The notes beneath the pieces were generated by a model. It was given only the letters and a program-made list of their open reading frames with translations. It was not told where the DNA came from and did no database searches. From the NCBI GenBank assembly GCA_002495625.1, contig DAGC01000009.1:1-31541 (forward strand): DNA of 31,541 bases, in the 5' to 3' direction. Of the stretch, positions 21,441-29,704 are shown one piece after another. The stretch comes from Methanobacterium sp. UBA375. GTDB lineage: Archaea; Methanobacteriota; Methanobacteria; Methanobacteriales; Methanobacteriaceae. Both the position numbers and the translations under genes were made by a program. Numbering within the stretch: position 1 is the first letter of the stretch; each line of letters opens with the position of its first letter.

Positions 21441-24219
21441 AAATAAACGTGTGTTGATTACGGGTGCCACTGGATTTCTGGGAACTCAAATAACCCTAAG
21501 GCTATTAAAAGAGACTCAACATGAGATACTGGTACTGGTAAGGGGAAATGATAAGGGAACAGCCTTACAGTATCTTAAAAGGGCCTGGTGGGAGTTCCCC
21601 GATCTAATCAGAGCTATTGATAAGAGAATATATCTGGTTAAAGGAGATATTACCAAAAAACATCTCGATCTCAAAAATGAAGAATATGAAAAACTGGTGC
21701 ACTCAGTAACCCATATAATTCATACGGCTGCGGATTTACGTCTCAATGCACCCCTCGAAGAGCTGAGAAAAACCAACTGGGAAGGTACCATCAATATCCT
21801 TAAATTAGGACGGGAAATAGATGAAAATCACGGACTGGAACGTTTTTCCCATATATCAACAGCATACGTTGCTGGTGGGAGAAAAGGCCTTATAGAGGAA
21901 GAATTTTTAACTGGTGAAGCCGATTTTTTAAGTAATTATGAAGAAAGCAAGTATGAAAGTGAATTAGAGGTAAAAAATTCCCATATACCGGTATCTATTT
22001 TTAGACCGGGCATGCTGGTGGGTGATTCAAAAACAGGATACATAAAAACCTTTAACACCATATATGTGCCTTTAAGATTATATTTAAGTGGAAAACAAAG
22101 ACTTATACCCATTAAACCCTCAGAAAAGATTAATTTAATACCGGTTGATTATGTAGCTGATGCTGTTACCAGATTAACTTTTAATCCAGAAGCTGAAGGT
22201 TTAACCTTCCACTTAACCGCTCCCCAAGAGTTACTACCCACCGTAAAAGAGTTAATAAAATTCTTAAAGGTCTGGGCCCGGGAAAATCTGAACTACAACT
22301 TACCTCGACCGATTTTTGTCCCTAAACTTGCCACTTTTATAGAGAGATTTTCTTCCTCACAGTTAATTAGAAGCCCCCAAAGAAGAAGAACACTGGAGAC
22401 TATCAGTGCTCTTTCACCTTACTTCAATGAAGAAAGGGAATTCTCCATCAAGAACACCAAAAAACTGGTGGGTAAATTTAAGTTAAACTGGAAGGATTAT
22501 CTGCCCAACCTCCTACAGTTTGCAGTGTATATGGGATTCTTCCATAGGTCAGAAAGGACGGTGCATGAACAAATACTTTTCCGTCTTAAAAGCCGCAGCC
22601 GGCCGGTGCATTACTATGATATAGTTGAAGGACGGACTGAGACCAGGTTAACATCCAATATCCGCCAGGATATGCTGGACGCTGCCCGATCCCTTGGTGA
22701 ACTCGGCATCAAAAAGGGTGATAGGGTGGCCCTGGTAGGTTTCAACAGCACCCGTTACCTTGTACTGGATGTTGCCATAGGATTGGTGGGGGCTGTTAGT
22801 GTTCCCCTCTATTATACCAGTTCTATAGATGAAATTAAAGAGATTTTAAAGGACTGTAAGGCCTCTATACTGTTTGTTGGTGTGCCTGGTATACTGGATA
22901 GGTTAAAAGACTGGGAAACTGATGTTGACTTGATTTCCTTTACCCGGGGATCAGATAACCCCTCAAATATGATGGGTTGGGATGAATTCCTGAATCTCAC
23001 AGAAAAATCAGGTGATGAGATTGCTTTATCTCCAGTTGATTTAGATGACGTAGCCACCATACGTTACACTTCGGGAACCACCGGAAAACCACGGGGAGCT
23101 GTATTCACCCACAGAAATTTAAGATGGATGGCAGAATATATTGCATCCATGCCCCCATGGAAAAACCGGAATGAAGATGTCTCTTACCTATCATTTCTAC
23201 CAATGAACCATGTGGTTGAGGGGATTATGGGACTTTACGGACCGTACTACGCTCCGGCGCCCTTAAATATCTATTTCCTGGAGGATTTCCAGGGCCTTCC
23301 CAATGCTCTTCCTTCTGTTCGGCCGAACATATTCTTCTCTGTTCCCCGTTTTTATGAAAAAGTGTGGTCCGGCCTTACTGAAAATTGGCTGGGTGGAATG
23401 TACCTTAAATCCCGGGAAAGCTTTATAAAAAGGATTATGAAGGGATTTATCAGAAGAAGCGTCCTTAAAAAGGCCGGTCTTGACCGTTGTGCCCAGCTTA
23501 TAGTTGGTTCTGCTCCGGTCAGTGAAGATCTGCTCTTATCTTACCATGAGCTGGGAATAGAAATTTACAATGCTTACGGCTTAACCGAAGCGCCCCTGAT
23601 TACCATAAATCGATTAGGGGCAAACAGGATAAACACCGCAGGCGAACCTCTCCCGCAAACAGAAGTAAGTATCTCTCCAGACGGTGAAGTTATGGTTAAA
23701 GGACCTCAGGTCATGACTGGTTACCTTGATGATGATGCTGATTCTGGTTTTGAAGATGGATGGCTTTTAACCGGCGATTTTGGCTATTTAACTCCCAAAG
23801 GGAGTTTGGTTATCACCGGACGTAAGAAAGAGGTGCTGGTGAATTCCTATGGAAAAACCATTAGCCCTTTAAAGATAGAGTCCCTGCTTAAAGATATACC
23901 TGGCGTAGCAGAAGTGATGTTGATAGGGGAAGGGAAACCATACTGCAGTTCCCTGTTATGGTTCGATGATGCATCTATCCCAGTAGATTCCGTTAATAGT
24001 TCAATAAAAGATATTAATTCCAGAGTTTCCCGGCCTGAAGAAATAAAAAGATGGGTGGCGCTTAAAAATGATTTATCCATCGAAAACGATGAATTAACAG
24101 CCAATTTGAAGTTGAAAAGGAGAAAAATCATCAAACGTTTCGAAGATGTAGTTAAATGCATATATGAAGATGTTAAATGTCCAGAATTTGTTTTACATCT
24201 AGAAAACCTGGAATTTTAG
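21430..24219 (+). CDS. Fusion: thioester-reductase-like SDR domain plus AMP-forming acyl ligase
   Basis: 929 residues in two halves. Half one (1 to about 370) is an extended SDR of the NAD_binding_4/thioester-reductase type: dinucleotide loop GATGFLG (12-18), HIIHTAAD, serine/threonine in HISTAYVAGG (141-150), and catalytic Y170-x3-K174. Half two (about 375-929) is an ANL-superfamily ligase of the long-chain acyl-CoA synthetase kind: P-loop YTSGTTGKPRG (546-556), YNAYGLTE (713-720), TGDFGYL (781-787), GRKKEVLVNSYGK (797-809) and the late LTANLKLKRR lysine motif. All key catalytic residues are present. There is no carrier-protein domain between the halves. It could activate a fatty or other acid as acyl-AMP or acyl-CoA and reduce it to the aldehyde or alcohol, or act on a carrier elsewhere. 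Compare carboxylic acid reductase, which has the reverse order and a carrier domain. Confidence 0.92.
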   Translation: MTSENKRVLITGATGFLGTQITLRLLKETQHEILVLVRGNDKGTALQYLKRAWWEFPDLIRAIDKRIYLVKGDITKKHLDLKNEEYEKLVHSVTHIIHTAADLRLNAPLEELRKTNWEGTINILKLGREIDENHGLERFSHISTAYVAGGRKGLIEEEFLTGEADFLSNYEESKYESELEVKNSHIPVSIFRPGMLVGDSKTGYIKTFNTIYVPLRLYLSGKQRLIPIKPSEKINLIPVDYVADAVTRLTFNPEAEGLTFHLTAPQELLPTVKELIKFLKVWARENLNYNLPRPIFVPKLATFIERFSSSQLIRSPQRRRTLETISALSPYFNEEREFSIKNTKKLVGKFKLNWKDYLPNLLQFAVYMGFFHRSERTVHEQILFRLKSRSRPVHYYDIVEGRTETRLTSNIRQDMLDAARSLGELGIKKGDRVALVGFNSTRYLVLDVAIGLVGAVSVPLYYTSSIDEIKEILKDCKASILFVGVPGILDRLKDWETDVDLISFTRGSDNPSNMMGWDEFLNLTEKSGDEIALSPVDLDDVATIRYTSGTTGKPRGAVFTHRNLRWMAEYIASMPPWKNRNEDVSYLSFLPMNHVVEGIMGLYGPYYAPAPLNIYFLEDFQGLPNALPSVRPNIFFSVPRFYEKVWSGLTENWLGGMYLKSRESFIKRIMKGFIRRSVLKKAGLDRCAQLIVGSAPVSEDLLLSYHELGIEIYNAYGLTEAPLITINRLGANRINTAGEPLPQTEVSISPDGEVMVKGPQVMTGYLDDDADSGFEDGWLLTGDFGYLTPKGSLVITGRKKEVLVNSYGKTISPLKIESLLKDIPGVAEVMLIGEGKPYCSSLLWFDDASIPVDSVNSSIKDINSRVSRPEEIKRWVALKNDLSIENDELTANLKLKRRKIIKRFEDVVKCIYEDVKCPEFVLHLENLEF

Positions 24220-24254
24220 GTGAACGATACTATGGATGTTTTAAAAACTAGTGG

Positions 24255-24263
24255 ATTATATAT
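24255..24263 (+). promoter_or_regulatory. Possible internal TATA box
   Basis: ATTATATAT lies 24-32 bases before the ATG at 24287, so a start of transcription there would give a nearly leaderless message for the next gene. The 67-base spacer has no strong ribosome binding site. This may be a second, internal promoter of the operon. Confidence 0.3.
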
Positions 24264-24286
24264 GAGATCTAAAGAGCGAATTTACT

Positions 24287-24889
24287 ATGAGCCTTAAATT
24301 AAGAATTGCATCCTGTTGGACGCCGCAAATCCTTTTAATCCCCGAATTAGACAGGGTGGCAGAGGTTACGGTTGAATGCCTTGACCTGCTCCTTGAAGAA
24401 CACGCCCCTCAAAAATACAAGGAGATAACCGAAAAGGAGTTGGAGATGGAAGGAAACTTAGAACAGCGCAGGGAAATAATGGCCACCGCTCATAACGTGC
24501 GTGTTAAAGCTCTGATCGACTCATTAGGATACGATACTGCCCTGAGAGTGGGTAGAAAAGCTCTTTTTAAGGCCGGTTTGAAGCTGGGCCGGGAAGCAAA
24601 GGAGCGCTTGGGAGTGGGAGGCAGTCTTCAGGATCTTATAAGAGCGGCACGGATACTCTACCGGGTCCTGGGCATAGAGTTTGAGATAGAGGAGTACGGA
24701 GACCAAATCACCATGGTAGTAGATAAATGTTATCTATCCAATTACTACACCGCTGAAACCTGTAACATACTCAGCGCCGCTGATGAAGGGGTGGTTCAGG
24801 GACTTAACGAAAATATTCACATGAATTTTACTTTAAGGATAACTGAAGGTCATCCCAAATGTGTGGCCTGTATAAGTCATGAGATTTAA
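24287..24889 (+). CDS. Small protein resembling the ATC hydrolase family (tentative)
   Basis: 200 residues, mostly helical in the N-terminal two-thirds with a beta-rich end. The C-terminal part (VVDKCYLSNYYTAETCNILSA, then AADEGVVQGLNENIHMNFTLRITEGHPKCVACIS) has the pattern of the L-2-amino-thiazoline-4-carboxylate hydrolase-like family: a short Cys-containing helix, a GL-N hinge, and a strand with a cysteine pair at the end. The likeness is by eye and I am not sure of it. Most members of that family have no known function. Four cysteines (in KCYLS, ETCNI, KCVACIS) could bind a metal or cluster. It is 67 bases after the ligase fusion and 29 bases before the GMC gene, so it is probably a binding or accessory protein of this pathway. 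Confidence 0.55.
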   Translation: MSLKLRIASCWTPQILLIPELDRVAEVTVECLDLLLEEHAPQKYKEITEKELEMEGNLEQRREIMATAHNVRVKALIDSLGYDTALRVGRKALFKAGLKLGREAKERLGVGGSLQDLIRAARILYRVLGIEFEIEEYGDQITMVVDKCYLSNYYTAETCNILSAADEGVVQGLNENIHMNFTLRITEGHPKCVACISHEI

Positions 24890-24918
24890 ATATTACTCGA
24901 TATTAGATGGAGGAGTTG

Positions 24919-26214
24919 ATGATGAAAGCAATAGTCATAGGTACCGGTGCGGGGGGCGCTGCAGCTGCCCGGGAGCTGGCCAATAAAGGTTTTGAAGTAT
25001 TGATTTTAGAAGCAGGTGGAGAATTTAAGCCATTCACCCGGCGAATTTCACTGGTTGAGCCCCTCCGGAAGATAGGTCTCACCAGAAATGAAAAAAACTT
25101 CTCCCGGGTCATACCAGGATATGATTCTGTGCGTTCGAGCAAGGACTTGATTCTATTTAGAGGGATAGCCACAGGCGGTTCAACTATTCTGGCCTGCGGA
25201 AATATGGTAAGGGCTGAACATGGACTAAAGGAAATCGGCTTGGACCTGACCAAGGAGTTCGATGAACTTGAAGAACTGATTAAAATCAGCACCTTCCCCC
25301 AGGATAGATGGAGGCCAGTGACCCGTAACATGTTCGAATCGGCACAGGAACGGGGTTTAGAACCCCAACCAACCCCTAAATCTGTGGATTCCCTTAAATG
25401 CATTTCCTGCGGACTTTGTGAAGTGGGATGCAGTCCCGGCGCACGCTGGGATTCTACCAGGTTCGTTGACGATGCTGTAAATAAAGGGGCCGTCCTTAAA
25501 ACCAGGTCACCGGTAAAGAAGGTTATCATAGAAAAGGAACGTGCCAGGGGAGTCATCGTTGGATCAGGTTCCGCATCCAAACTTTATGAAGCTGACGTAG
25601 TTGTACTGGCCGCCGGTGGTATCGGCACCCCCCAAATATTAAAGGCCTCCGGACTACCGGCAGAGGATCGTCTATGGGTAGACATCGTCCTTACCCTGGG
25701 AGGTGTTTCTAAAGGTGCAAATCAACTTAAAGAACCGCCCATGGTCTGGTACACCAAAGAAGAAGACTATATTCTATCCCCTTACATCGATATCCTCTCC
25801 CATTTCCTGCATGAACCCTGGAAGAATGTTTCTATTCAGGATCGGGTAGGGCTTATGGTTAAACTAGCCGATGAAGAGCAGGGAACCGTGTATGCCGATG
25901 GCAGGGTGGAGAAGGAAATCACACTCCATGATAGGTCCCGGCTGGACGAAGCCATAAAACAGGCCAAACAGGTTATGGAAGGAGCCGGTGTTTCCGGTCC
26001 ATTCGTAGAGGGCGTACATAATGGTGGGCATCTTGGTGGTACCGTCCCCTTAAAAAAGGAGGATGTTAAGGATATGAAGCCTTCCTGGATTCCTGATGGT
26101 TTATGGGTTGCGGATTTATCCCTGGCACCCCGTTCACAGGGTTTACCCACCATCTTACTTACCTCTGCACTGGCTTTAAGGGTGGCCAGGAAGATAAGTG
26201 AAGTTGAGAACTGA
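24919..26214 (+). CDS. GMC-type FAD oxidoreductase with a [4Fe-4S]-like motif
   Basis: About 430 residues from the ATG at 24919 (GGAGG is 5 bases upstream; 24922 and 24907 also possible). The dinucleotide motif is VIGTGAGGAAAARELA (6-21) with the FAD-ribose glutamate in LILEAGG (28-34). RGIATGGSTILACGN (81-95) is the GMC flavin-loop pattern, and the C-terminal SQGLPTILLTSALALRVA is the GMC C-domain. In between, C161-x2-C164-x2-C167-x3-C171-S-P is a ferredoxin-type cluster motif. It is shorter than typical GMC enzymes (500-600). It would oxidise an alcohol or reduce a double bond, with electrons possibly moving through the cluster to a ferredoxin-type partner. It ends the co-directional cluster begun by TetR. 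Confidence 0.88.
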   Translation: MMKAIVIGTGAGGAAAARELANKGFEVLILEAGGEFKPFTRRISLVEPLRKIGLTRNEKNFSRVIPGYDSVRSSKDLILFRGIATGGSTILACGNMVRAEHGLKEIGLDLTKEFDELEELIKISTFPQDRWRPVTRNMFESAQERGLEPQPTPKSVDSLKCISCGLCEVGCSPGARWDSTRFVDDAVNKGAVLKTRSPVKKVIIEKERARGVIVGSGSASKLYEADVVVLAAGGIGTPQILKASGLPAEDRLWVDIVLTLGGVSKGANQLKEPPMVWYTKEEDYILSPYIDILSHFLHEPWKNVSIQDRVGLMVKLADEEQGTVYADGRVEKEITLHDRSRLDEAIKQAKQVMEGAGVSGPFVEGVHNGGHLGGTVPLKKEDVKDMKPSWIPDGLWVADLSLAPRSQGLPTILLTSALALRVARKISEVEN

Positions 26215-26288
26215 ATAATGAAGTAAGATTGATGCTGAAGTAAAAATAATTTTTTAGAACTCTGAATAAGACTGTTGGACTGATATTC

Positions 26289-27194
26289 ATGAGAAAATAT
26301 AGAATAAAACAAATCGATGCCTTTACTGACAGGGCATTTGGTGGTAATCCGGCTGGTGTTGTACCTGTGGCAGATGGACTATCTGATGTTGAAATGCAGA
26401 GTATTGCAGTAGAGATGAATTTATCAGAAACCGCTTTCATTCTCCCCAGTGAAAAAGCAGATTTCAAAATAAGATGGTTTACACCTAAAAAGGAAGTATT
26501 ATTCTGCGGACATGCTACGGTTGCCAGTTTACATGCGCTTGCTGAAGAGGGTGAGTTCGGCATGGATAAGGAAGGTGAATTTTCCTTCAAAATTGAAACT
26601 ATGGTTGATATTCTTAAGGTATCCGTTCAAAAATCAGCAAAACACATTAATATCATCCTCCAATCGCCAGAAATCAATTTAATCAATGAAAAAATGGACG
26701 AAGAAAAGTTTTCAGAAGCATTAAAGATTGATATACAGGATATAGACCATTCGCACCCAATCATGCGGGATAAAACACTAAATTATATTTATATTGTTTT
26801 AAAGAACTTATCGACTCTTAAAAATGTGCGATATGATTATGATAAGCTAGAATCTTTTGGTAAAGAATACAACATAACGGGTTTTACTCTAATTTCAACA
26901 GAAACATTTGAAAAGGATTTTGAAGTCCATTCAAGGTTTTTCTCTCCAGCATATGGGATTAAAGAAGATCCGGTTACCGGTTCTGCTCAAGGTCCTTTAG
27001 GGGCTTATTTGATTGTGAATAAACTATTAGAAATGAGTGAAGATGAAATTGAAATAAATTCTGAGCAGGGGGATATAATGGGGAGACCGGGACGTTTAAT
27101 AGTTAAAGTAACTAAAAAAGAAGAGGGTTGTTTTACTTCACAATTGATCGGTGAAGCTCGGACAGTTTTAAATGGTGAAATTATTTTAAATTGA
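26289..27194 (+). CDS. PhzF-family isomerase/epimerase
   Basis: 301 residues with the two-lobed PhzF (diaminopimelate epimerase-like) fold. The N-terminal QIDAFTDRAFGGNPAGVV (8-25) and the catalytic glutamate E47 in MNLSETAF are conserved, as are RWFTPKKEVLFCGHATVAS and, in the second lobe, DPVTGSAQGPLGAYL. Family members catalyse proton shifts or isomerisation on small acids; the substrate here is unknown. Length and motifs are complete. It follows the GMC gene after a 74-base spacer without a strong ribosome binding site, and its base composition is more AT-rich than that of the upstream pathway genes, so it may belong to a separate, more recently acquired unit. Confidence 0.92.
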   Translation: MRKYRIKQIDAFTDRAFGGNPAGVVPVADGLSDVEMQSIAVEMNLSETAFILPSEKADFKIRWFTPKKEVLFCGHATVASLHALAEEGEFGMDKEGEFSFKIETMVDILKVSVQKSAKHINIILQSPEINLINEKMDEEKFSEALKIDIQDIDHSHPIMRDKTLNYIYIVLKNLSTLKNVRYDYDKLESFGKEYNITGFTLISTETFEKDFEVHSRFFSPAYGIKEDPVTGSAQGPLGAYLIVNKLLEMSEDEIEINSEQGDIMGRPGRLIVKVTKKEEGCFTSQLIGEARTVLNGEIILN

Positions 27195-27248
27195 TTATCT
27201 TCAGGAAATTGTATAAATTTTTGTTGCTGGAAAGACATAATCTAAGTC

Positions 27249-27695
27249 ATGAAAGAGATTTACACTGAGATCGAGATTAATGCCCCGGCTGGCGTTGTTT
27301 GGGATATACTTACTGATTTTGACCATTATCCCCACTGGAATCCTTTTATTTTGGAAATTTCAGGCGATCAGGTTGAAGGAGCTCAACTCGATGTTTTTAT
27401 AAAACCACCTAACTCAAATGGGATGAGATTCAAGCCGAAAATATTGAGTTATAAACCAGAAGAGGAGTTAAGATGGTTAGGAGCTCTATGGATACCTAAA
27501 TTGTTTGATGGTGAACATAGCTTAATTATCGAGAAAATAGATGAGAATAAAGTTCTATTTATCCAGAAAGAAGAGTTCAAAGGATTGCTTGTCTCACTGG
27601 TCTCCGGTATGTTGAAAGATACTGAATCTGGGTTTGAAGCTATGAATAGGGCTTTAAAAAGGGAAGCTGAAGATGAGGGAATTTTAGAGAGGTAA
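27249..27695 (+). CDS. SRPBCC/START-like ligand-binding protein
   Basis: 148 residues of the helix-grip SRPBCC fold (polyketide-cyclase/Bet v1 group). The opening TEIEINAPAGVVWDILTDF and DHYPHWNPFILEISGD are the typical first strand, helix and WNP signature, and the C-terminal helix is ESGFEAMNRALKREAED. These proteins bind hydrophobic ligands in a deep pocket and some are enzymes, but no catalytic residue can be named here. It begins 54 bases after phzF and its stop codon is two bases from the start of the next flavoprotein gene, with GAGAGGTAATA bridging, so the two are co-transcribed. Confidence 0.9.
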   Translation: MKEIYTEIEINAPAGVVWDILTDFDHYPHWNPFILEISGDQVEGAQLDVFIKPPNSNGMRFKPKILSYKPEEELRWLGALWIPKLFDGEHSLIIEKIDENKVLFIQKEEFKGLLVSLVSGMLKDTESGFEAMNRALKREAEDEGILER

Positions 27696-27697
27696 TA

Positions 27698-28341
27698 ATG
27701 AAGGTGTTTGCATTTAACGGCAGCCCCCGGAAGGAATGGAACACTGCAACACTGCTTAAAAAGGCCCTTAAGGGGGCGGAGTCACGGGGAGCTGAAACTG
27801 AACTGGTCCATCTATATGATCTAAACTATAAGGGATGTATCAGTTGTTTTTCCTGTAAAACTATTGGTGGTGAAAGTTACGGTAGGTGTGCTGTGAAGGA
27901 TGACCTTACAGATATCTTTGAAGGGATTAGAAAATCAGGTGCCTTTATTCTTGGCTCTCCAATCTATTTCGGAACTGTTTCCGGTGAAATGAGATCTTTC
28001 ATGGAGCGCTTGATGTTTCCCAACCTAACATATACCAATCCTACACGGACGCTTTTCCCTAAAAAGATAAAAACAGGCTTTATTTACACCATATTACTGA
28101 AGAGCAATTAAAAGAATTTAGATACACTGGACATATTGATATCAACCAAAGAACTCTGAAAACTCTGTTTGGTTCTTCAGAATCCCTTTTCAGCTTCGAC
28201 ACCTACCAGTTCAAGGATTATTCACAGGTAGTTGCCACTCGTTTCCATGAAAAACACAAGGCTAAAAGAAGAAAAGAAGTATTTCCTTATGATCTGGAGA
28301 GGGCATATCAAATGGGAGTTAGGTTTGCAAGTGAAAAATAG
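27698..28341 (+). pseudogene. Frameshifted Isf-like flavodoxin-family reductase
   Basis: The first 138 codons (27698-28111) encode a flavodoxin-like domain: FNGSPRKEWNTATLL for the phosphate loop, cysteines C47-x2-C50-x2-C53-x10-C64, and LGSPIYFGTVSGEMRSFMERL for the flavin ring. Then the frame ends at a TAA soon after TGFIYTI. The natural continuation is in the next-lower frame from about 28093: ITEEQLKEF, then TLFGSSESLFSFDTYQF, and REVFPYDLERAYQMGVRFAS-like text, stopping at the TAG at 28339-28341. One base appears to be missing near 28092 (ACCAT-ATTACT). So the gene is either truly broken, uses a frameshift, or has a sequencing error. The translated product without repair would be a 137-residue truncated protein. 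It lies two bases after the SRPBCC gene. Confidence 0.8.
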
Positions 28342-28353
28342 TTTAAAGAAAAT

Positions 28354-28626
28354 TCAGTCTTCAACACCCAGTTCCGCTTTTAACTTATCCAGTTTCACCT
28401 TAGCCCTTCTGAAGTTACTTAGGAAGGTATTTTCTTCCTTTACAGGGATGATCTCAAGGCCTAAGTCGCGGTGTCTTTCGATCCAGTCTTCGGAGAATAT
28501 GGGTATGTCGATCTTTATTGGTTCTTCGGTGGGGTTGACCACGATTATGTTACGGTAGGGGAAGTCTGTTTCCACGATGTAGCCTCCTACACTTATGATA
28601 TGTAAGGGTCTTACTACGAATTTCAT
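28354..28626 (-). CDS. ehbP: Energy-converting hydrogenase B subunit P
   Basis: A 90-residue, soluble, charged protein that closes the ehb gene order here. The opening MKFVVRPLHIISVGGYIVET and the later NIIVVNPTEEPIKIDIPIF look like a compact beta sandwich; the C-terminal third is a charged helix (FRRAKVKLDKLKAEL). I assign it to EhbP by position after EhbO and by its small size, as in Methanothermobacter; its role in the complex is unknown. GGTGATGAA just before the ATG is a good ribosome binding site. The stop is 12 bases from the end of the convergent broken flavoprotein gene. EhbQ, which follows EhbP in Methanothermobacter as I recall, is not here. Confidence 0.7.
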   Translation of the reverse strand: MKFVVRPLHIISVGGYIVETDFPYRNIIVVNPTEEPIKIDIPIFSEDWIERHRDLGLEIIPVKEENTFLSNFRRAKVKLDKLKAELGVED

Positions 28627-28673
28627 TTCATCACCGGATAATTTTAAGTTATCAAATCACTCATTTTATATTT

Positions 28674-29672
28674 TTACAGGAAGGATGCTATGATGGCCAG
28701 TACACCCAGTATTGAAACACCAGCAACTACTGGATAGAACTGCTTATAGGTGAATATTGGGGAGAAGGCGCTTACTATGGCCATGATTATGGTGAATGCC
28801 AGAGCCACTACTATGTTTATGAGTATGGTCCAGCTTAGAATGCTGGGCGGTAATCCCAGAAACAGAGTGGCGAAGATACTGGAAAGTACGAATATCAAGA
28901 GCCCCCGGCTTATATATACGTAGGCCCTGTATTTTGATGCGTACTCCAGTAGAGGTCCCTCTATAACGTCTGCCTTGGTTTTTAGTATGGCGAAGGGGTA
29001 CTCGTTTAAGAGTATCATGAATCCTACGAAGAATACTATGGCCCCCAGAATACCTCCTAATGTGAATAGAACTGGTCCGTGAAGTTGCTGGTAGGCGACG
29101 ATGTCATTCAGGAATATGCTGCCGGCCATGGCCACCGGTACGAAGATTGCGATGTAGATAGGGAATGATCCGAAGGCGATTAATCTAAACGCTCGCATGG
29201 AACTCAGTTCCTCTACAAATGACCGGGGAACATCGGTATGCTTGGCACCTTTAACCAGATCTGGGAAGGGCATCCTGATGGATAAAACTGATTTTGAAAG
29301 GGAACCCATGAACATGTACAGGATCTCCTCGACCTTCAAAAGCCCCACCAGAGCTACGACGCTTGCAAAGGCAGCCAGGAAATAGAGTTGGGGCATGACT
29401 ATGATTAAGAGCAGTATGGTTATGATTATCCCTATAATTGGTAGTGAATTATAGAGTCCCGGCATGGGAGAGTTAGGATTGATTATCTGTTTAAAGAAGA
29501 ATTTAATGGGAGCCATTAAACCAGGGCTTGAGATTGGTGGGCCTATCCTCTGCTGTATCCGGGCTTGGACGAATTTCCGCTCGATACCCGGCAGCCAAAC
29601 ACTTACCACGAAGGCCACTATTAACGTTCCTATTACTGCGATTAACGCGATTAATGAGTCAACGACGGTCAT
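28674..29672 (-). CDS. ehbO: Energy-converting hydrogenase B membrane subunit O (NuoH-like)
   Basis: 332 residues, the NuoH/HycD-like membrane subunit that links the hydrogenase arm to ion movement. About eight membrane spans are visible, the first ALIAVIGTLIVAFVVSVWL (8-26), then the conserved polar loop PGIERKFVQARIQQRIGP, in which E and R residues match the NuoH signature. Another charged loop has VKGAKHTDVPRSFVEELSSMRAF and a later one EYPFAILKTKADVIEGPLLEYAS, typical of the family. The start ATG has AGGAGA upstream. Gene spacing of about 30-50 bases to its neighbours fits one operon. In Methanobacteriales, Ehb uses the ion gradient to reduce ferredoxin for biosynthesis. Confidence 0.93.
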   Translation of the reverse strand: MTVVDSLIALIAVIGTLIVAFVVSVWLPGIERKFVQARIQQRIGPPISSPGLMAPIKFFFKQIINPNSPMPGLYNSLPIIGIIITILLLIIVMPQLYFLAAFASVVALVGLLKVEEILYMFMGSLSKSVLSIRMPFPDLVKGAKHTDVPRSFVEELSSMRAFRLIAFGSFPIYIAIFVPVAMAGSIFLNDIVAYQQLHGPVLFTLGGILGAIVFFVGFMILLNEYPFAILKTKADVIEGPLLEYASKYRAYVYISRGLLIFVLSSIFATLFLGLPPSILSWTILINIVVALAFTIIMAIVSAFSPIFTYKQFYPVVAGVSILGVLAIIASFL

Positions 29673-29704
29673 TATTTAAATCTCCTATTATCGTAATCTT
29701 TCTC

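Noticed and set aside
28232..28558. Plus-strand frame of 108 codons overlapping the flavoprotein remnant and ehbP
   Set aside because: It runs in the wrong frame through the shifted flavoprotein end and then antisense to ehbP, with no recognisable domain.
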